Source: an uncultured Thiohalocapsa sp.
GTDB lineage: Bacteria > Pseudomonadota > Gammaproteobacteria > Chromatiales > Chromatiaceae
Assembly: GCF_913062725.1 (NCBI RefSeq)
Contig: NZ_CAJXWY010000002.1
Span: 53,930 to 117,929, forward strand
Reading direction: 5' to 3'
Length of the DNA: 64,000 nucleotides
The notes under the pieces are model-generated. The model was not told the origin of the DNA. It made no database searches and saw only the letters and a program-made list of their open reading frames with translations. Position numbers and translations under genes: made by a program. Numbering within the stretch: the stretch's first letter is position 1; the number at the start of each line of letters is the position of its first letter. Positions 10,850-19,312 of this stretch are shown in pieces.

Positions 10850-11595
10850 GCGCCGGCTCCGAGGATGTAGCCAAAGATGTCCAGTCGTACGGTGAGCATC
10901 CCCACCTCCCGATTGATGTCGCGCCGGGAGAGGCGCCGGCGCGCCGTGCTCGCACGCGGTGTCGTCGAGCGAATGGACATCTGGTCGACGAACAGGAAGG
11001 GGCGCGCACGCTCGATGCGATACAGCAGGTCGAGCAGTTCCTCGGTGGTGCCCTGTAACTGGGTGCGGATGCGCACACGCTGGGGCTGCTCCTCCTCGTC
11101 GATCGGCAAAATCTGGGTACTGATGGGCCGGGCGCCGACGCCGCGCACCATCTCCTGGACCTCGCTTTGGAGTCGGGCTCCCGCCAGCGCCGGCGTCTCG
11201 GCGTCGAAATAAAAGGCCTTGAAGTCGTCGTTCGCCTGCTCGCGGGCCAGCGCTGCGCGCAGCGCCGGGAGTGTCGCCACCAGCCGCTGGTAGCGCACGA
11301 GCTGATCCAGCCCGCGTGCGTAGTCCGCGTCCAGCACCTGCAGCCGCTGCCACCAGGGCAGGGCCACGGCGAGAATCAGCAGACTCGGGAGCAACAGCGC
11401 GGCGCTCCAGGCACCGATGCAGCCCCAGGGCAATGCCGCGAATGAGCGCCGGCGCACCGGCGCGGCGGTGGGCGCGTCACCCGGTTCCGCCGCCAGGACG
11501 ACCGCGGTGTGGGGCGCATCCGTGCTCGGCTCCGGGTGCATGGGTGCCTGCAATTGAGTCATGCGTGCGTGATACTGATCCAGAACTTTGGTCAC
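10846..11595 (-). CDS. gspM: T2SS inner-membrane platform protein GspM (XpsM type)
   Basis: A 249-residue product if the GTG at 11595 is used; an ATG at 11562 would remove 11 residues. Neither start has a good Shine-Dalgarno sequence, but the GTG leaves only 7 bp after gspL. There is one transmembrane helix at about 60-80 (GAWSAALLLPSLLILAVALP). A short coiled region (LDQLVRYQRLVATLPALRAAL) and a ferredoxin-like periplasmic domain that includes LLDLLYRIERARPFLFVDQMSI follow. This organisation is that of the GspM-b/PilO-like family. It forms a complex with GspL. The 4-bp overlap with the downstream gene indicates coupling. Confidence 0.85.
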   Translation of the reverse strand: MTKVLDQYHARMTQLQAPMHPEPSTDAPHTAVVLAAEPGDAPTAAPVRRRSFAALPWGCIGAWSAALLLPSLLILAVALPWWQRLQVLDADYARGLDQLVRYQRLVATLPALRAALAREQANDDFKAFYFDAETPALAGARLQSEVQEMVRGVGARPISTQILPIDEEEQPQRVRIRTQLQGTTEELLDLLYRIERARPFLFVDQMSIRSTTPRASTARRRLSRRDINREVGMLTVRLDIFGYILGAGA

Positions 11596-11602
11596 GCCGC
11601 CG

Positions 11603-12703
11603 TCATTCGTCGTCGGGCCGCGCGTACATGAACGACAGATGGAAACGTTCCTGGCCGCTGCTGCCCACCTGCATCACCGGCGAGCGGAAGCGCACCGCGT
11701 CGATGCCCGGTCCCCGCTCCAACAATCCGATGAGCGCCGTGGCTTGGTCGGACTCACCGCGGGCATCCACCTCGCTGTCGCGGACATTCAGCGTCTGCAC
11801 CCAAGTACCATCCGGCAGTCGATCGGTGAGCTCCCGCAGCAGGTCGGTCATGCGCGGCTGGGCACGCTTGCGGTTCAGCACCTCGACACTCCCGAGGCGC
11901 GCGCGCTCCAGGGCCTCGCGGACCTGTTCCACTTCGACGGCGTCGGCACGCACCCGCCGCAGCTCCGCATCCAAGACCTCCAGTGCGCGTTGCTTCTGCC
12001 ATAGCGGCGTCACCAGCGCGCCCACCACCGAGGCGAGCACCAGCATCCATAACAGCTGCGTGATCAGCGAGCCCAAGCGCTTTGGCTTCGGCCGTTCTTC
12101 CTGCGGCAGTAAATTGGCCGCAGGCCAGGCGCCGACCCAGGCCAGTCGCGCCGCAGGCGAGCGCGCCTCGCGCAAGCGCTCCAGCCAGTCGGCGGCGGCG
12201 TCGCGGCGCATCACGGCGACTTCCACATCCAGCTTGGTACCGCGGGCGACGGCGCCCACCACACGCGCGTCGAAGTACACGTCCTTGGCCACGAAGGGGG
12301 TCAGGCGATCGAGCTCGTAACTGACCACCTGTCGCAGGTTATCCCGCACCTGGGCCGGCAGTGTGGTCCGCCGCAGCAGGACCTGATCCGCCGGCAGCTC
12401 CAGCCACGTCTCCCGCCAGCCGTGCTTGGGCGCCCGCGTCAGGGCGGCGGTGATGGTGCCACCGGTGCGCAGGTCGAGTCCGCCCACCGACTCGCGCTCG
12501 CCACCGATTTGCAACGCCAGCTCGGCATCATCGCCGTGGGGCTGCACCACCAGCCGCGGATTGCGCAGGGCAAGCCAGCGTCGCACCCGGCGGGGCAAGC
12601 ATTGCACCAGCGTGTCGCGCCAGCCACCGAGCAGCGCGGCGCCCGGCAGCGTCGACGCCGGCGGCAGCCGCAGCGCAACGCCGGAGCGCGTCAGGGCCGC
12701 CAT
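11603..12703 (-). CDS. gspL: T2SS protein GspL (PilN/PilM-like fusion)
   Basis: A 366-residue protein if translation starts at ATG 12703 (MAALTRSG). A GTG at 12745 would add 14 residues. The first half is an actin-like cytoplasmic domain with LPADQVLLRRTTLPA and VVSYELDRLTPF, as in GspL proteins that recruit the GspE ATPase. A transmembrane helix follows (QLLWMLVLASVVGALVTPLW, about 216-235). A coiled coil and a PilN-like periplasmic domain (LLRELTDRLPDGTWVQTL) complete it. It lies directly upstream of gspM. A 63-codon reading frame with a strong ribosome site ends 12 bp inside this gene and could couple its translation. Confidence 0.88.
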   Translation of the reverse strand: MAALTRSGVALRLPPASTLPGAALLGGWRDTLVQCLPRRVRRWLALRNPRLVVQPHGDDAELALQIGGERESVGGLDLRTGGTITAALTRAPKHGWRETWLELPADQVLLRRTTLPAQVRDNLRQVVSYELDRLTPFVAKDVYFDARVVGAVARGTKLDVEVAVMRRDAAADWLERLREARSPAARLAWVGAWPAANLLPQEERPKPKRLGSLITQLLWMLVLASVVGALVTPLWQKQRALEVLDAELRRVRADAVEVEQVREALERARLGSVEVLNRKRAQPRMTDLLRELTDRLPDGTWVQTLNVRDSEVDARGESDQATALIGLLERGPGIDAVRFRSPVMQVGSSGQERFHLSFMYARPDDE

Positions 12704-12882
12704 GATGCGGCTCGTCGGGTCTGGCCGCCGTGGGCGATGCGGCACATACGCATATCAGCGAAGCGACGACGCACGGCAGCGGGGCGCGCCGCAGGCGGAG
12801 CGCCGGGCACCGGGAGGGATGCCGACGCCCGCGGCCCGAAGACATGTGCGCGCACGCAGACGCCGTTGCACAACGATGACAT
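12691..12882 (-). CDS. possible 63-residue small protein or leader ORF upstream of gspL
   Basis: ATG at 12882 is preceded, 5 nt away, by an AGGAGG Shine-Dalgarno (12888-12893). This is the strongest one in the whole secretion locus. The product starts MSSLCNGVCVRAHVFG and is Arg/Ala/Pro-rich without a recognisable domain or signal peptide. The stop lies within the first codons of gspL, in another frame, so the ORF could act as a translational leader for gspL. It is short and its composition looks like non-coding GC-rich DNA. Only the ribosome site and the overlap argue for it. Confidence 0.3.
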   Translation of the reverse strand: MSSLCNGVCVRAHVFGPRASASLPVPGAPPAARPAAVRRRFADMRMCRIAHGGQTRRAASWRP

Positions 12883-12911
12883 GACGTCCTCCTCGATCAG
12901 CCGTTGGGACC

Positions 12912-12941
12912 CCTCGCTGCGTTCTGGACATGACAGCGAGG
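12912..12941. repeat. REP-like palindrome between gspK and gspL
   Basis: A perfect 8-bp inverted repeat CCTCGCTG...CAGCGAGG with a 14-nt loop. It lies just downstream of the gspK stop. Read on the minus strand it gives the phrase SCPERSEGSQ in one frame. This kind of translated phrase is typical of dispersed palindromic repeats in GC-rich proteobacteria. There is no U-tract, so it is not a standard terminator. Copy number elsewhere cannot be judged. Confidence 0.45.
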
Positions 12942-12982
12942 CCACTGTGTGCAGGATACCGCGCCGGACCGGCATGCGTCTG

Positions 12983-14032
12983 TTACCGCCCGGCGGCCGC
13001 CGCCGCCGTGGGGTCGCTCGCCGGCGCCAGTAGCCCGAATCGGCGCCACAATACCTCATAGGACGACGGTCCACCCCGTTCTATCAACAGCAGCGCCTCC
13101 ATGTGCCGACCGCCGCCGGCATTCGCACTCGAGACGCGCACCCGGTACAGCGGCCCGCCGCGATCGCCGAACTGCGTCTGCTGGCTATCTTCGAATAACG
13201 GCTGGTCGCGGCGGGTGACCATATCGACCGCGTCCTCCAGCGCAATGCCCTGGATGGCCGCCAACACCTCAGGCGCGGCGAAGCGCTCTTCCACCCGACC
13301 GGTGGCGTTGTGCACCGTCAGGTGCTGGGCCATGCGCTGGTAGAGCTCACGCGTCATGCCCAGCACCTGGCGCAGTTCCTCGACGCTGTTGAACGGCCCG
13401 TCACCGGCACCGTAGGGCAGGCCGGCGGCGTCATAGTCATCGTCCTCGGCCCCATTGAGCTGCGTGAGATTGTCCTCGTCGCGCCAATCGACGATGGCGT
13501 CGGCCAGGGCATCGCGCCGGCTCGCGTCGAAGCCCTGCTCGCCCTGGGCGAGCTCGATGAGGGTCGCCAGCTGGTCTTGGGTCGCGGCGTTGAGGTCGAT
13601 GCGGGAAGCCTCGTTGCTGAGGGTGACGGTGAGCTCGACGCCGTCGATGGAGAGTGCTCGGGGCGCACCGTTCGGCAGCCAGACAGCGCCCGGGTCGGTG
13701 GCCTCCATGGGTGTCGACAAGAGGTTCAGCGCGGTGAGCGCCAGGGCGCTTTGCGCATGCGCGCGAAACCGAGCGGCATCGATCTGATTGCGCGTCAGGG
13801 CGGTTTCCGTGCGCTGCGTGGTGGTGAGCCCGAGCGCCATGATGGTCAGCAGGGCGATGATCCAGAGCACCAGCACGAGGGCGATGCCGCGTTGGTGCAC
13901 GCGCGCGCGGCGACGGGCGCGGCGGCTTGGTGCCCGGGCGTGCACCTGTGCGCCGATGTCCGTGCCCGGGCGGTGCCGCAGCACGGCGGCGAGCCTCCGC
14001 CCGGGGCCCTGCGCCGCGCCGTCAGCGCCCAT
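12983..14032 (-). CDS. gspK: T2SS minor pseudopilin GspK
   Basis: Tip pseudopilin of the type II secretion pseudopilus, 349 residues from ATG 14032, overlapping the gspJ stop by 11 bp. After about 45 basic residues comes the type IV prepilin-like site VHQRG followed by IALVLVLWIIALLTIMALG. Glu at +5 is absent, which is normal for GspK. The body has DLNAATQDQLATLIEL and DAIVDWRDEDNLTQLNGAEDDDY, matching the helix-hairpin-helix-like inserted domain and the acidic metal-binding region of GspK. GspK caps a complex with GspI and GspJ, encoded directly upstream. A distant prepilin peptidase must process it, as none is encoded here. Confidence 0.92.
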   Translation of the reverse strand: MGADGAAQGPGRRLAAVLRHRPGTDIGAQVHARAPSRRARRRARVHQRGIALVLVLWIIALLTIMALGLTTTQRTETALTRNQIDAARFRAHAQSALALTALNLLSTPMEATDPGAVWLPNGAPRALSIDGVELTVTLSNEASRIDLNAATQDQLATLIELAQGEQGFDASRRDALADAIVDWRDEDNLTQLNGAEDDDYDAAGLPYGAGDGPFNSVEELRQVLGMTRELYQRMAQHLTVHNATGRVEERFAAPEVLAAIQGIALEDAVDMVTRRDQPLFEDSQQTQFGDRGGPLYRVRVSSANAGGGRHMEALLLIERGGPSSYEVLWRRFGLLAPASDPTAAAAAGR

Positions 14033-14885
14033 CGCGCAAATCCAAGCCTCGGTCCATGGGGGCGTCGAACGGCGCTGCGTCGGGCTGTGGCAGCGCCGGC
14101 TCATCCAGGCTCAGTGGTAGCCCGCCAAGCCCACCGAACGGCCCGAGATCACCGTCGGGCAGTACGATGAGCGCATCGGGCCACGACTGACTGGGGGTGC
14201 TCAACGTCATCCGCACCTGGCGCGGCAAGCGCGCCTCGTCGGCCCACGCTTGCAGCCACTCAGGCTCGCTCTCGCCCTTGGGCACGCCGAAGTAGGCGAG
14301 CTCGAAGGTGCTCACCTGCGGCAACAGTACCGTGCGACCGTAGGCGCCGGCGGCGATGTCCTGGTCCAGCGGGCCGGCGTCGGCGAGGCTCTGCCCACCC
14401 TCCAACAAAGGCTCCCAGGCCGGGTAGTCATCACCCCCCGCCAGGACCTCCGGATGCAGCAGCCAGCGCACCAGCACCAGTCGCTCACCCTCGGCGGCGG
14501 GCTCCAACACCAGGCGCAGAATGTAAAGACCCGGAATGCCGACATGCTCGGACAGGGGAGCGGCGAACTCCAATCCCTCGCTGTCGCCGGCGAAAATGGG
14601 CCACTCCGTGCCATCGAAAACGACGCTCGCCGCACGCGTCTGGCGTAGCGTCTGGTCGATGAAATTACGGGCAACCCGGACGTCGTTGATCTGATCCGAG
14701 ACGGTTTCGACGCCTTCCCAGGCACGGGAGCCGAGCCGCAGGCCAGAGAACATCAGCACCGTGATAATGGTAATCAGCACCAGTGCAATGAGCAGCTCCA
14801 CCAGGGTAAAACCCTTGCCGGCGCCGCGTCGCCGGGGGATTCGAGCCGACCGTTGCACGGCTGCCATCGTCATCGCAACGCTCAT
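14022..14885 (-). CDS. gspJ: T2SS minor pseudopilin GspJ
   Basis: A 287-residue minor pseudopilin. ATG 14885 overlaps the gspI stop by 4 bp. The prepilin site is GAGKG before FTLVELLIALVLITIITVLMFSGL, with Glu at +5. The rest (DQINDVRVARNFIDQTLRQ, WPIFAGDSEGLEFAAPLSEH) matches GspJ, which forms the tip complex with GspI and GspK. The Pro/Asp-rich tail of about 40 residues is longer than in E. coli-type GspJ. The reading frame is open for 45 codons upstream into gspI, but the ATGA overlap makes 14885 the natural start. Confidence 0.92.
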   Translation of the reverse strand: MSVAMTMAAVQRSARIPRRRGAGKGFTLVELLIALVLITIITVLMFSGLRLGSRAWEGVETVSDQINDVRVARNFIDQTLRQTRAASVVFDGTEWPIFAGDSEGLEFAAPLSEHVGIPGLYILRLVLEPAAEGERLVLVRWLLHPEVLAGGDDYPAWEPLLEGGQSLADAGPLDQDIAAGAYGRTVLLPQVSTFELAYFGVPKGESEPEWLQAWADEARLPRQVRMTLSTPSQSWPDALIVLPDGDLGPFGGLGGLPLSLDEPALPQPDAAPFDAPMDRGLDLRDGR

Positions 14886-15388
14886 AGCCCGGGTGTGCTC
14901 GGCTCGGCGAGCCGTATCGCGCGCAGGGTCACCTGGCGGGCACCATTGACGGTGGGCAGGGAGGCGACGGCGGTCACCAGCAAAGGCTGCACCGGCGGCG
15001 TCGGATCGCCGGCCGGCCAATCCGAGCCTTGGTAGGGCTGGATGCTGATGATCCAGTCCATGCCGTGCTCGGGCTCGCCGGTGTAGACCCCCTCCGCCAG
15101 TGGAATATCACCACCGACGGCGGCGAGCCTGGCCTCCGCCAGTGCGACGATGCGGCTGTACTCGCTGCTCAGTGCCGTGGTGGTGATCGCGCGCTGGAAA
15201 ATCTGCATCAGCACACCCAGTGACAGGGCGAGGATGGCGAAGGCGACCAGCACCTCGAGCAGCGAGAAGCCCCGCATGCGGCGACGGGCTCGGCGGCTCG
15301 CCCGGGGTCTACGCGTGGCCCTGCCCGACCCCAGCGCACCACTGAACCGTGTCACCGGTGCTGCGAACTGGCGGACATCGCTGGTCAT
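14882..15388 (-). CDS. gspI: T2SS minor pseudopilin GspI
   Basis: A 168-residue minor pseudopilin. The start is taken at ATG 15388. A second possible start at codon 38 (MRGFSLLEVL) would give a shorter leader more typical of prepilins. The prepilin motif RMRG precedes FSLLEVLVAFAILALSLGVLMQ, with Glu at +5. The downstream ALAEARLAAVGGDIPLAEG segment is characteristic of GspI. It initiates the pseudopilus tip with GspJ and GspK. It is 52 bp after gspH and overlaps gspJ. Confidence 0.92.
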   Translation of the reverse strand: MTSDVRQFAAPVTRFSGALGSGRATRRPRASRRARRRMRGFSLLEVLVAFAILALSLGVLMQIFQRAITTTALSSEYSRIVALAEARLAAVGGDIPLAEGVYTGEPEHGMDWIISIQPYQGSDWPAGDPTPPVQPLLVTAVASLPTVNGARQVTLRAIRLAEPSTPGL

Positions 15389-15440
15389 GGCTCTCGCTTC
15401 GTCATGGCGCTGACTTCGCCGTGCCCACTGGCAATGCCCG

Positions 15441-15932
15441 TCATTGCTCCCATTCAGCGATGAGGATGCGTCCCGTGAGCCAGTTGACCCCGACCTGGTA
15501 GCCGCGCTCCCCACGCTTGAGGATCACGCGACCGCCGGAGGAGCTGCCATCGGGGTAAAAGCGGATCCCGCCCACGGCGTCGTCCCGCATCTCTTCTTCG
15601 GCGGCCACCAGCTCGAGCTCGATGCCATCCGGCAGGGTGCCGGCGCGGGGGTCGCCCTCGAGGCTGTAGCGGTTTTGCTCCACATCGAGCAGCCAGGCGG
15701 CGTCGCGACCCTGGGCAACCGCAACTTCGCGCGCGAGCCGCAGGCCGGCGGCGGTGCGTCGGGCGGCGGCCTTCAGCTCGACGCCGGGCATGACCGCGGT
15801 CACCAGCGGCGGCGTGAGCGCCAAGAGCAGGCCGCCAATGGCCAGCACCACCAACAGCTCCACCAAGGTGAAGCCGCGGCGCGCGTGGCGCCCGCAACAT
15901 GGGCGCGGAGACTGCGGCCTGAAAGCTGTCAC
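15441..15932 (-). CDS. gspH: T2SS minor pseudopilin GspH
   Basis: A 163-residue pseudopilin starting at GTG 15932, 33 bp after gspG. The prepilin site ARRG precedes FTLVELLVVLAIGGLLLAL, with Glu at +5. The body has the GspH/FimT features AARRTAAGLRLAREVAVAQGRD and IRFYPDGSSSGGRVILKRG. The protein likely joins the tip to the GspG main fibre. There is no ATG near the expected N-terminus, so the GTG is well supported. Confidence 0.93.
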   Translation of the reverse strand: MTAFRPQSPRPCCGRHARRGFTLVELLVVLAIGGLLLALTPPLVTAVMPGVELKAAARRTAAGLRLAREVAVAQGRDAAWLLDVEQNRYSLEGDPRAGTLPDGIELELVAAEEEMRDDAVGGIRFYPDGSSSGGRVILKRGERGYQVGVNWLTGRILIAEWEQ

Positions 15933-15965
15933 GTCGCCTGAGGGCCCCGGGGGGTGCGCACAGGC

Positions 15966-16403
15966 TCAGGCGCGTTGGGACCAACTGGTGATGTCGCTGT
16001 CCTCGCCGTCACCGCCCTCCTGGCCGTCGGCGCCGAGCGACCAGATGTCCACGGGACCATGCTGCCCGGGCACGCGGTACTGATAGTCGTTGCCCCAGGG
16101 ATCTTTCGGGACATCGCCTTTGCGCAGATACGGGCCGTTCCAGTTCGGCGCATTGCCGGGGTCGCTCACCAAGGCCTCCAGGCGCTCGGGGTAGTGGCCG
16201 ATCTCCAGCCGGTACAGATCCAGGGTGGCAGCGAGATCCTCGATTTGCAGCGCCGCCGTTTTGCTCTTGGAACTGCCGAGGAACTTCATGACTTGCGGGC
16301 CAACCAGGCCAGCCAGCAGCCCCAGGATGGCGAGGACCACCAGCAGTTCGACCAGCGTGAAGCCGGCGACGGGGCGGCGGATGCGGGGGTGGGAGGTCAA
16401 CAC
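15966..16403 (-). CDS. gspG: T2SS major pseudopilin GspG
   Basis: Main subunit of the pseudopilus, 145 residues. The GTG start at 16403 has GAGGAG 8 nt upstream. The leader MLTSHPRIRRPVAG is cut before FTLVELLVVLAILGLLAGLVGPQVM, with Glu at +5. The C-terminal half includes DPWGNDYQYRVPGQHG and DIWSLGADGQEGGDGEDSDI, the conserved GspG calcium-site loop with its acidic residues. It is the first gene of the G-H-I-J-K-(ORF)-L-M-N-D run. The upstream half of the xps-type order (gspE, gspF) lies about 12 kb away beyond the nitrogen island. Confidence 0.96.
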   Translation of the reverse strand: MLTSHPRIRRPVAGFTLVELLVVLAILGLLAGLVGPQVMKFLGSSKSKTAALQIEDLAATLDLYRLEIGHYPERLEALVSDPGNAPNWNGPYLRKGDVPKDPWGNDYQYRVPGQHGPVDIWSLGADGQEGGDGEDSDITSWSQRA

Positions 16404-16816
16404 GTTTGTCTCCTCAGTACAGATGGGTCTTGTTTGGCCACACGAGCGCCCTGCGCGCGCCGACGGGATCTGCGCCGACTGTCAGGATGCCCCAGTGTGG
16501 GCCGGACGCTCAGACCAGAGGCGACAATGATACAACGCCTACGGGGGCGCACCCCGCTGCAATATCGGGCAGTCGTACGGGATGTCGGTTCCGCGGCGCA
16601 ACGGCACCGATGTTGATGCCCAATGTTGATGCCCGGTGTTTCGGCACAGACCCGCCACCCCTTGGCGTATCGTTGTTGTGGGCTGGGTGGCGGCTGGCGA
16701 GGGATGTTGTGGATAGATGCCGGCGGACTTCATGCGAGCCCCCCTGCCCTCGAGCCCGCGCCAGCCGCTGTCCGATGGACTGATGTCTGATCCGGCGCCG
16801 GAGCCGGCCCGACCAT
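16404..16816. other. intergenic region upstream of gspG
   Basis: About 410 bp between gspG and the fmdB terminator. It should hold the gspG promoter. A TATCAT hexamer on the minus strand (16528-16533) is a possible -10 without a clear -35. A short direct duplication of ATGTTGATGCCC occurs around 16610-16634. Overlapping reading frames here look non-coding. Confidence 0.4.
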
Positions 16817-16849
16817 CAAAAAGCCCCCGAACACCGTCTTTCGGGGGCT
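16817..16849 (-). terminator. rho-independent terminator of the fmdA-fmdB operon
   Basis: A perfect 10-bp stem AGCCCCCGAA / TTCGGGGGCT (16822-16831 and 16840-16849) with an 8-nt loop. On the minus strand it is followed by CTTTTTGA. It lies about 70 bp downstream of the fmdB stop. Confidence 0.85.
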
Positions 16850-16918
16850 CGGGCACGCGATGATACCCCCAGCGCGCCGGGCGCCGCCGATGGACTCGGC
16901 GGGCCCGGCGCCGGCGCT

Positions 16919-17266
16919 TCAGTGGCTGATCATCCAGGGTCGATCGGTTGGAAAGGCCTTGCTGCCGTCGGCGCCGGTGACGGCGCGGGACTTGCCGCTG
17001 CTGCCGCTGCAGCAGGCGCAGCCCGGTCCGTGCGGGTGGGCGCGGCTCTCCGCCGTGGACACCGCCGGGGCGTGGGCGCTGCGCTCGTTCGTCGCATGCG
17101 CCTGACGCCGGCCCGCATCCATGGCCAGTACCGCCGGCATGGTGCGGATCACCCGCGGCGAGGCGGCGCCGCAGCACGGGCAGTCATGGGGCTCGGCGCT
17201 GGTGGCGACCCGTCCCAGCGCGTCGAAGGGACCACAGCTCGGGCAGTCGTACTCGTAGAGCGGCAT
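16919..17266 (-). CDS. fmdB: FmdB-family zinc ribbon protein
   Basis: A 115-residue protein beginning MPLYEYDCPSCG at ATG 17266, 4 bp after the formamidase gene. The N-terminal zinc ribbon has two CxxC pairs (CPSC near 8-11 and CPCC near 30-33) and is the FmdB/CxxC_CxxC_SSSS signature. The rest is a His/Ala-rich linker with a second Cys cluster near residue 84 (PHGPGCACCSGSSG). In Methylophilus, FmdB was proposed as a regulator of the amidase and amide-transport genes, but this is not firmly proven. Its place directly behind formamidase supports a related role here. Confidence 0.9.
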   Translation of the reverse strand: MPLYEYDCPSCGPFDALGRVATSAEPHDCPCCGAASPRVIRTMPAVLAMDAGRRQAHATNERSAHAPAVSTAESRAHPHGPGCACCSGSSGKSRAVTGADGSKAFPTDRPWMISH

Positions 17267-17270
17267 GACG

Positions 17271-18506
17271 TCAGCCCCCCAGGTCCGGCGCCAGCGGCAC
17301 ATTGATGCTGCCGTCCAGCGCCACGGTCGGTCCGTCCGCGCCGGGCTGCACATCGAACTCGAAGATGTCCGTGGGCAGCCACAGCGTGGCGCAGGCGTTC
17401 GGGATGTCGACGACGCCGCTGATGTGGCCCTGAACCGGCGCGGTGCCGAGGATGGCGTAGGCCTGGGCGCCGGAGTAGCCGAATTTCTTCAGGTATTCGA
17501 TGGCGTTCAGGCAGGCCTGGCGGTAGGCGATGTGCACGTCCAGATAGTGCTGCTTGCCGGCCTCGTCCACCGAGATGCCTTCGAAAATCAGGTAGTCATC
17601 GTACTTGGGCGTGATGGGGCTCGGCTTGAAGATCGGGTTCTTGATGCCGTATTTGGCCATGCCGCCCTTGATCAGATTCACGCGCATGTGAATCCAGCCG
17701 GCCATCTCGATGGCGCCGCAGAAGGTGATTTCACCATCGCCCTGGCTGAAGTGCAGGTCGCCCACAGACAGGCCGCCGCCGTCGACATACACCGGGAAGA
17801 AGACCTTGGAGCCCCGCGAGAGGTCCTTGATATCGCAGTTACCGCCGTGCTCGCGCGGCGGTACCGTACGGGCGGCCTCGGCCGCGGCGCCCTTCGCCGC
17901 CTCCGGGGCCATACGGCCCATGTGCGCGGTGTCGGCATAGGGCAGGGCGGCCAGCGGCGGCACGCGTTGGGGATTGCTGTTGAAGAGCGCCGCTTCGCGC
18001 TGGTTCCACTCCGCGAGCATCTCCTTGGACGGCAGGCAGCCGATGAGGCCCGGATGGATCAGGCCCGCGAACTCGACACCCGGCACGTGCCGGGACTTGG
18101 TGAACATGCCGTTGATGTCCCAGATGGACTTTTGCGCCTCCGGGAAATGGTCGGTGAGGAAGCCGCCGCCGTTGTTGCGCGAGAAGAAGCCGTTGAAGCC
18201 CCACAGGCAGTCGCCGAAGGCGCCGATGTCCAGAATATCCACCACCAGCAGATCGCCGGGCTCGGCGCCGTCGACGCCGATGGGGCCGCTCAGGAAATGC
18301 ACCTGTGAGAGATCGACGTCGCGCACGTCCGCGGCGCTGTCATCGTTCTTGATCTGGCCGCCGGTCCAGTCGTAGCACTCGACGATGAAATCATCGCCGG
18401 GCTTCACCGTGGCCACCATCGGGATGTCCGGGTGCCAGCGGTTGTGCACCATGTCGTTGGAATAGGGCGACTCGCTCAGATCGATGCTGATCAGTTTGTC
18501 GGTCAT
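17271..18506 (-). CDS. fmdA: formamidase / acetamidase (FmdA family)
   Basis: Hydrolyses formamide and possibly other short aliphatic amides to ammonia and the acid. The protein is 411 residues, the family's usual length, with MTDKLISIDLSESPYSNDMVHNRWHP at the N-terminus. Core motifs include GHISGVVDIPNACATLWLP near the C-terminus and GDLHFSQGDGEITFCGAIEMAG in the middle. The latter carries the conserved Glu and Cys region. It is followed by fmdB and lies 100 bp downstream of the urtE-type ATPase gene, so uptake and hydrolysis of the same small amide are likely coupled. Ammonia would then be assimilated by GlnA, encoded elsewhere in this window. Confidence 0.95.
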   Translation of the reverse strand: MTDKLISIDLSESPYSNDMVHNRWHPDIPMVATVKPGDDFIVECYDWTGGQIKNDDSAADVRDVDLSQVHFLSGPIGVDGAEPGDLLVVDILDIGAFGDCLWGFNGFFSRNNGGGFLTDHFPEAQKSIWDINGMFTKSRHVPGVEFAGLIHPGLIGCLPSKEMLAEWNQREAALFNSNPQRVPPLAALPYADTAHMGRMAPEAAKGAAAEAARTVPPREHGGNCDIKDLSRGSKVFFPVYVDGGGLSVGDLHFSQGDGEITFCGAIEMAGWIHMRVNLIKGGMAKYGIKNPIFKPSPITPKYDDYLIFEGISVDEAGKQHYLDVHIAYRQACLNAIEYLKKFGYSGAQAYAILGTAPVQGHISGVVDIPNACATLWLPTDIFEFDVQPGADGPTVALDGSINVPLAPDLGG

Positions 18507-18606
18507 GGGATCTCCGGCGCATCAGCGCGTGGTTGCAGGTCGTTTGCTTCCTTGACGAAGTGGCGAGCACACCATCCCCGCGTGCTCCACGGGCAAGCGG
18601 GCTGCA

Positions 18607-19296
18607 CTACACGGTCAGGTAGCTCGCGATCGTCTCCTCATCGACGCCGTCGCGCGGGTCCTCGTGGACGATGTTGCCGTTCTCGAGCACCAGGAGGCGG
18701 TCCGCCACATCCAGTGCGAAGCTGACCACTTGCTCGGAGACGACGATGGCGAGACCGTGCTCGTCGCGGATGCGCCGCAGCACCCGGGCCATCTCGCGGA
18801 TGATGGACGGCTGGATGCCCTCGGTGGGCTCATCGAGCAGCAGCACCTTCGGGTTGGTGGCGAGCGCACGGGCGATGGCGAGCTGTTGCTGCTGTCCACC
18901 GGACAGGTTACCGCCGCGGCGGTGGCGCATTTCCTTCAGCACCGGAAACAGCTCGTAAATCTCGTCCGGCACCTGCTTGCGTCCGGACACGGCGAGCCCG
19001 GTCTGGATGTTCTCCTCCACGGTCAGGGCCGAGAAGATCCAGCGCCCCTGCGGCACGAAGGCAAGCCCCGCGGCGACGCGCTGATGGCTCTTGAGTCCGC
19101 CCAGCTCCGTGCCATCGATGCGAACGCTGCCGCCACTGCTGGGAATCACACCCATCACCGCCTTCATCAGCGTGCTCTTGCCCATGCCGTTACGCCCCAT
19201 CACGGCCAGGATCTCGTTGTCCTCGAGGGCGAAGTCGAGACCATGCAGGACTTCGCTCTGGCCATAGGCGACGTGATAGTCATTCACTTGCAACAT
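18607..19296 (-). CDS. urtE: urea/amide ABC transporter ATPase UrtE
   Basis: A 229-residue LivF-type ATPase of the branched-chain amino acid/urea/amide ABC transporter family. Walker A is GRNGMGKST, the signature LSGGQQQQLAIARAL, and Walker B VLLLDEPTEGIQPSI. The latter stretch is typical of UrtE. It is the last gene of a five-gene transporter run (A-B-C-D-E) and lies 16 bp behind urtD. The substrate is annotated as urea by family. The linked formamidase makes short amides at least as likely. Confidence 0.93.
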   Translation of the reverse strand: MLQVNDYHVAYGQSEVLHGLDFALEDNEILAVMGRNGMGKSTLMKAVMGVIPSSGGSVRIDGTELGGLKSHQRVAAGLAFVPQGRWIFSALTVEENIQTGLAVSGRKQVPDEIYELFPVLKEMRHRRGGNLSGGQQQQLAIARALATNPKVLLLDEPTEGIQPSIIREMARVLRRIRDEHGLAIVVSEQVVSFALDVADRLLVLENGNIVHEDPRDGVDEETIASYLTV

Positions 19297-19312
19297 CGGT
19301 GACCTCCGCGCC

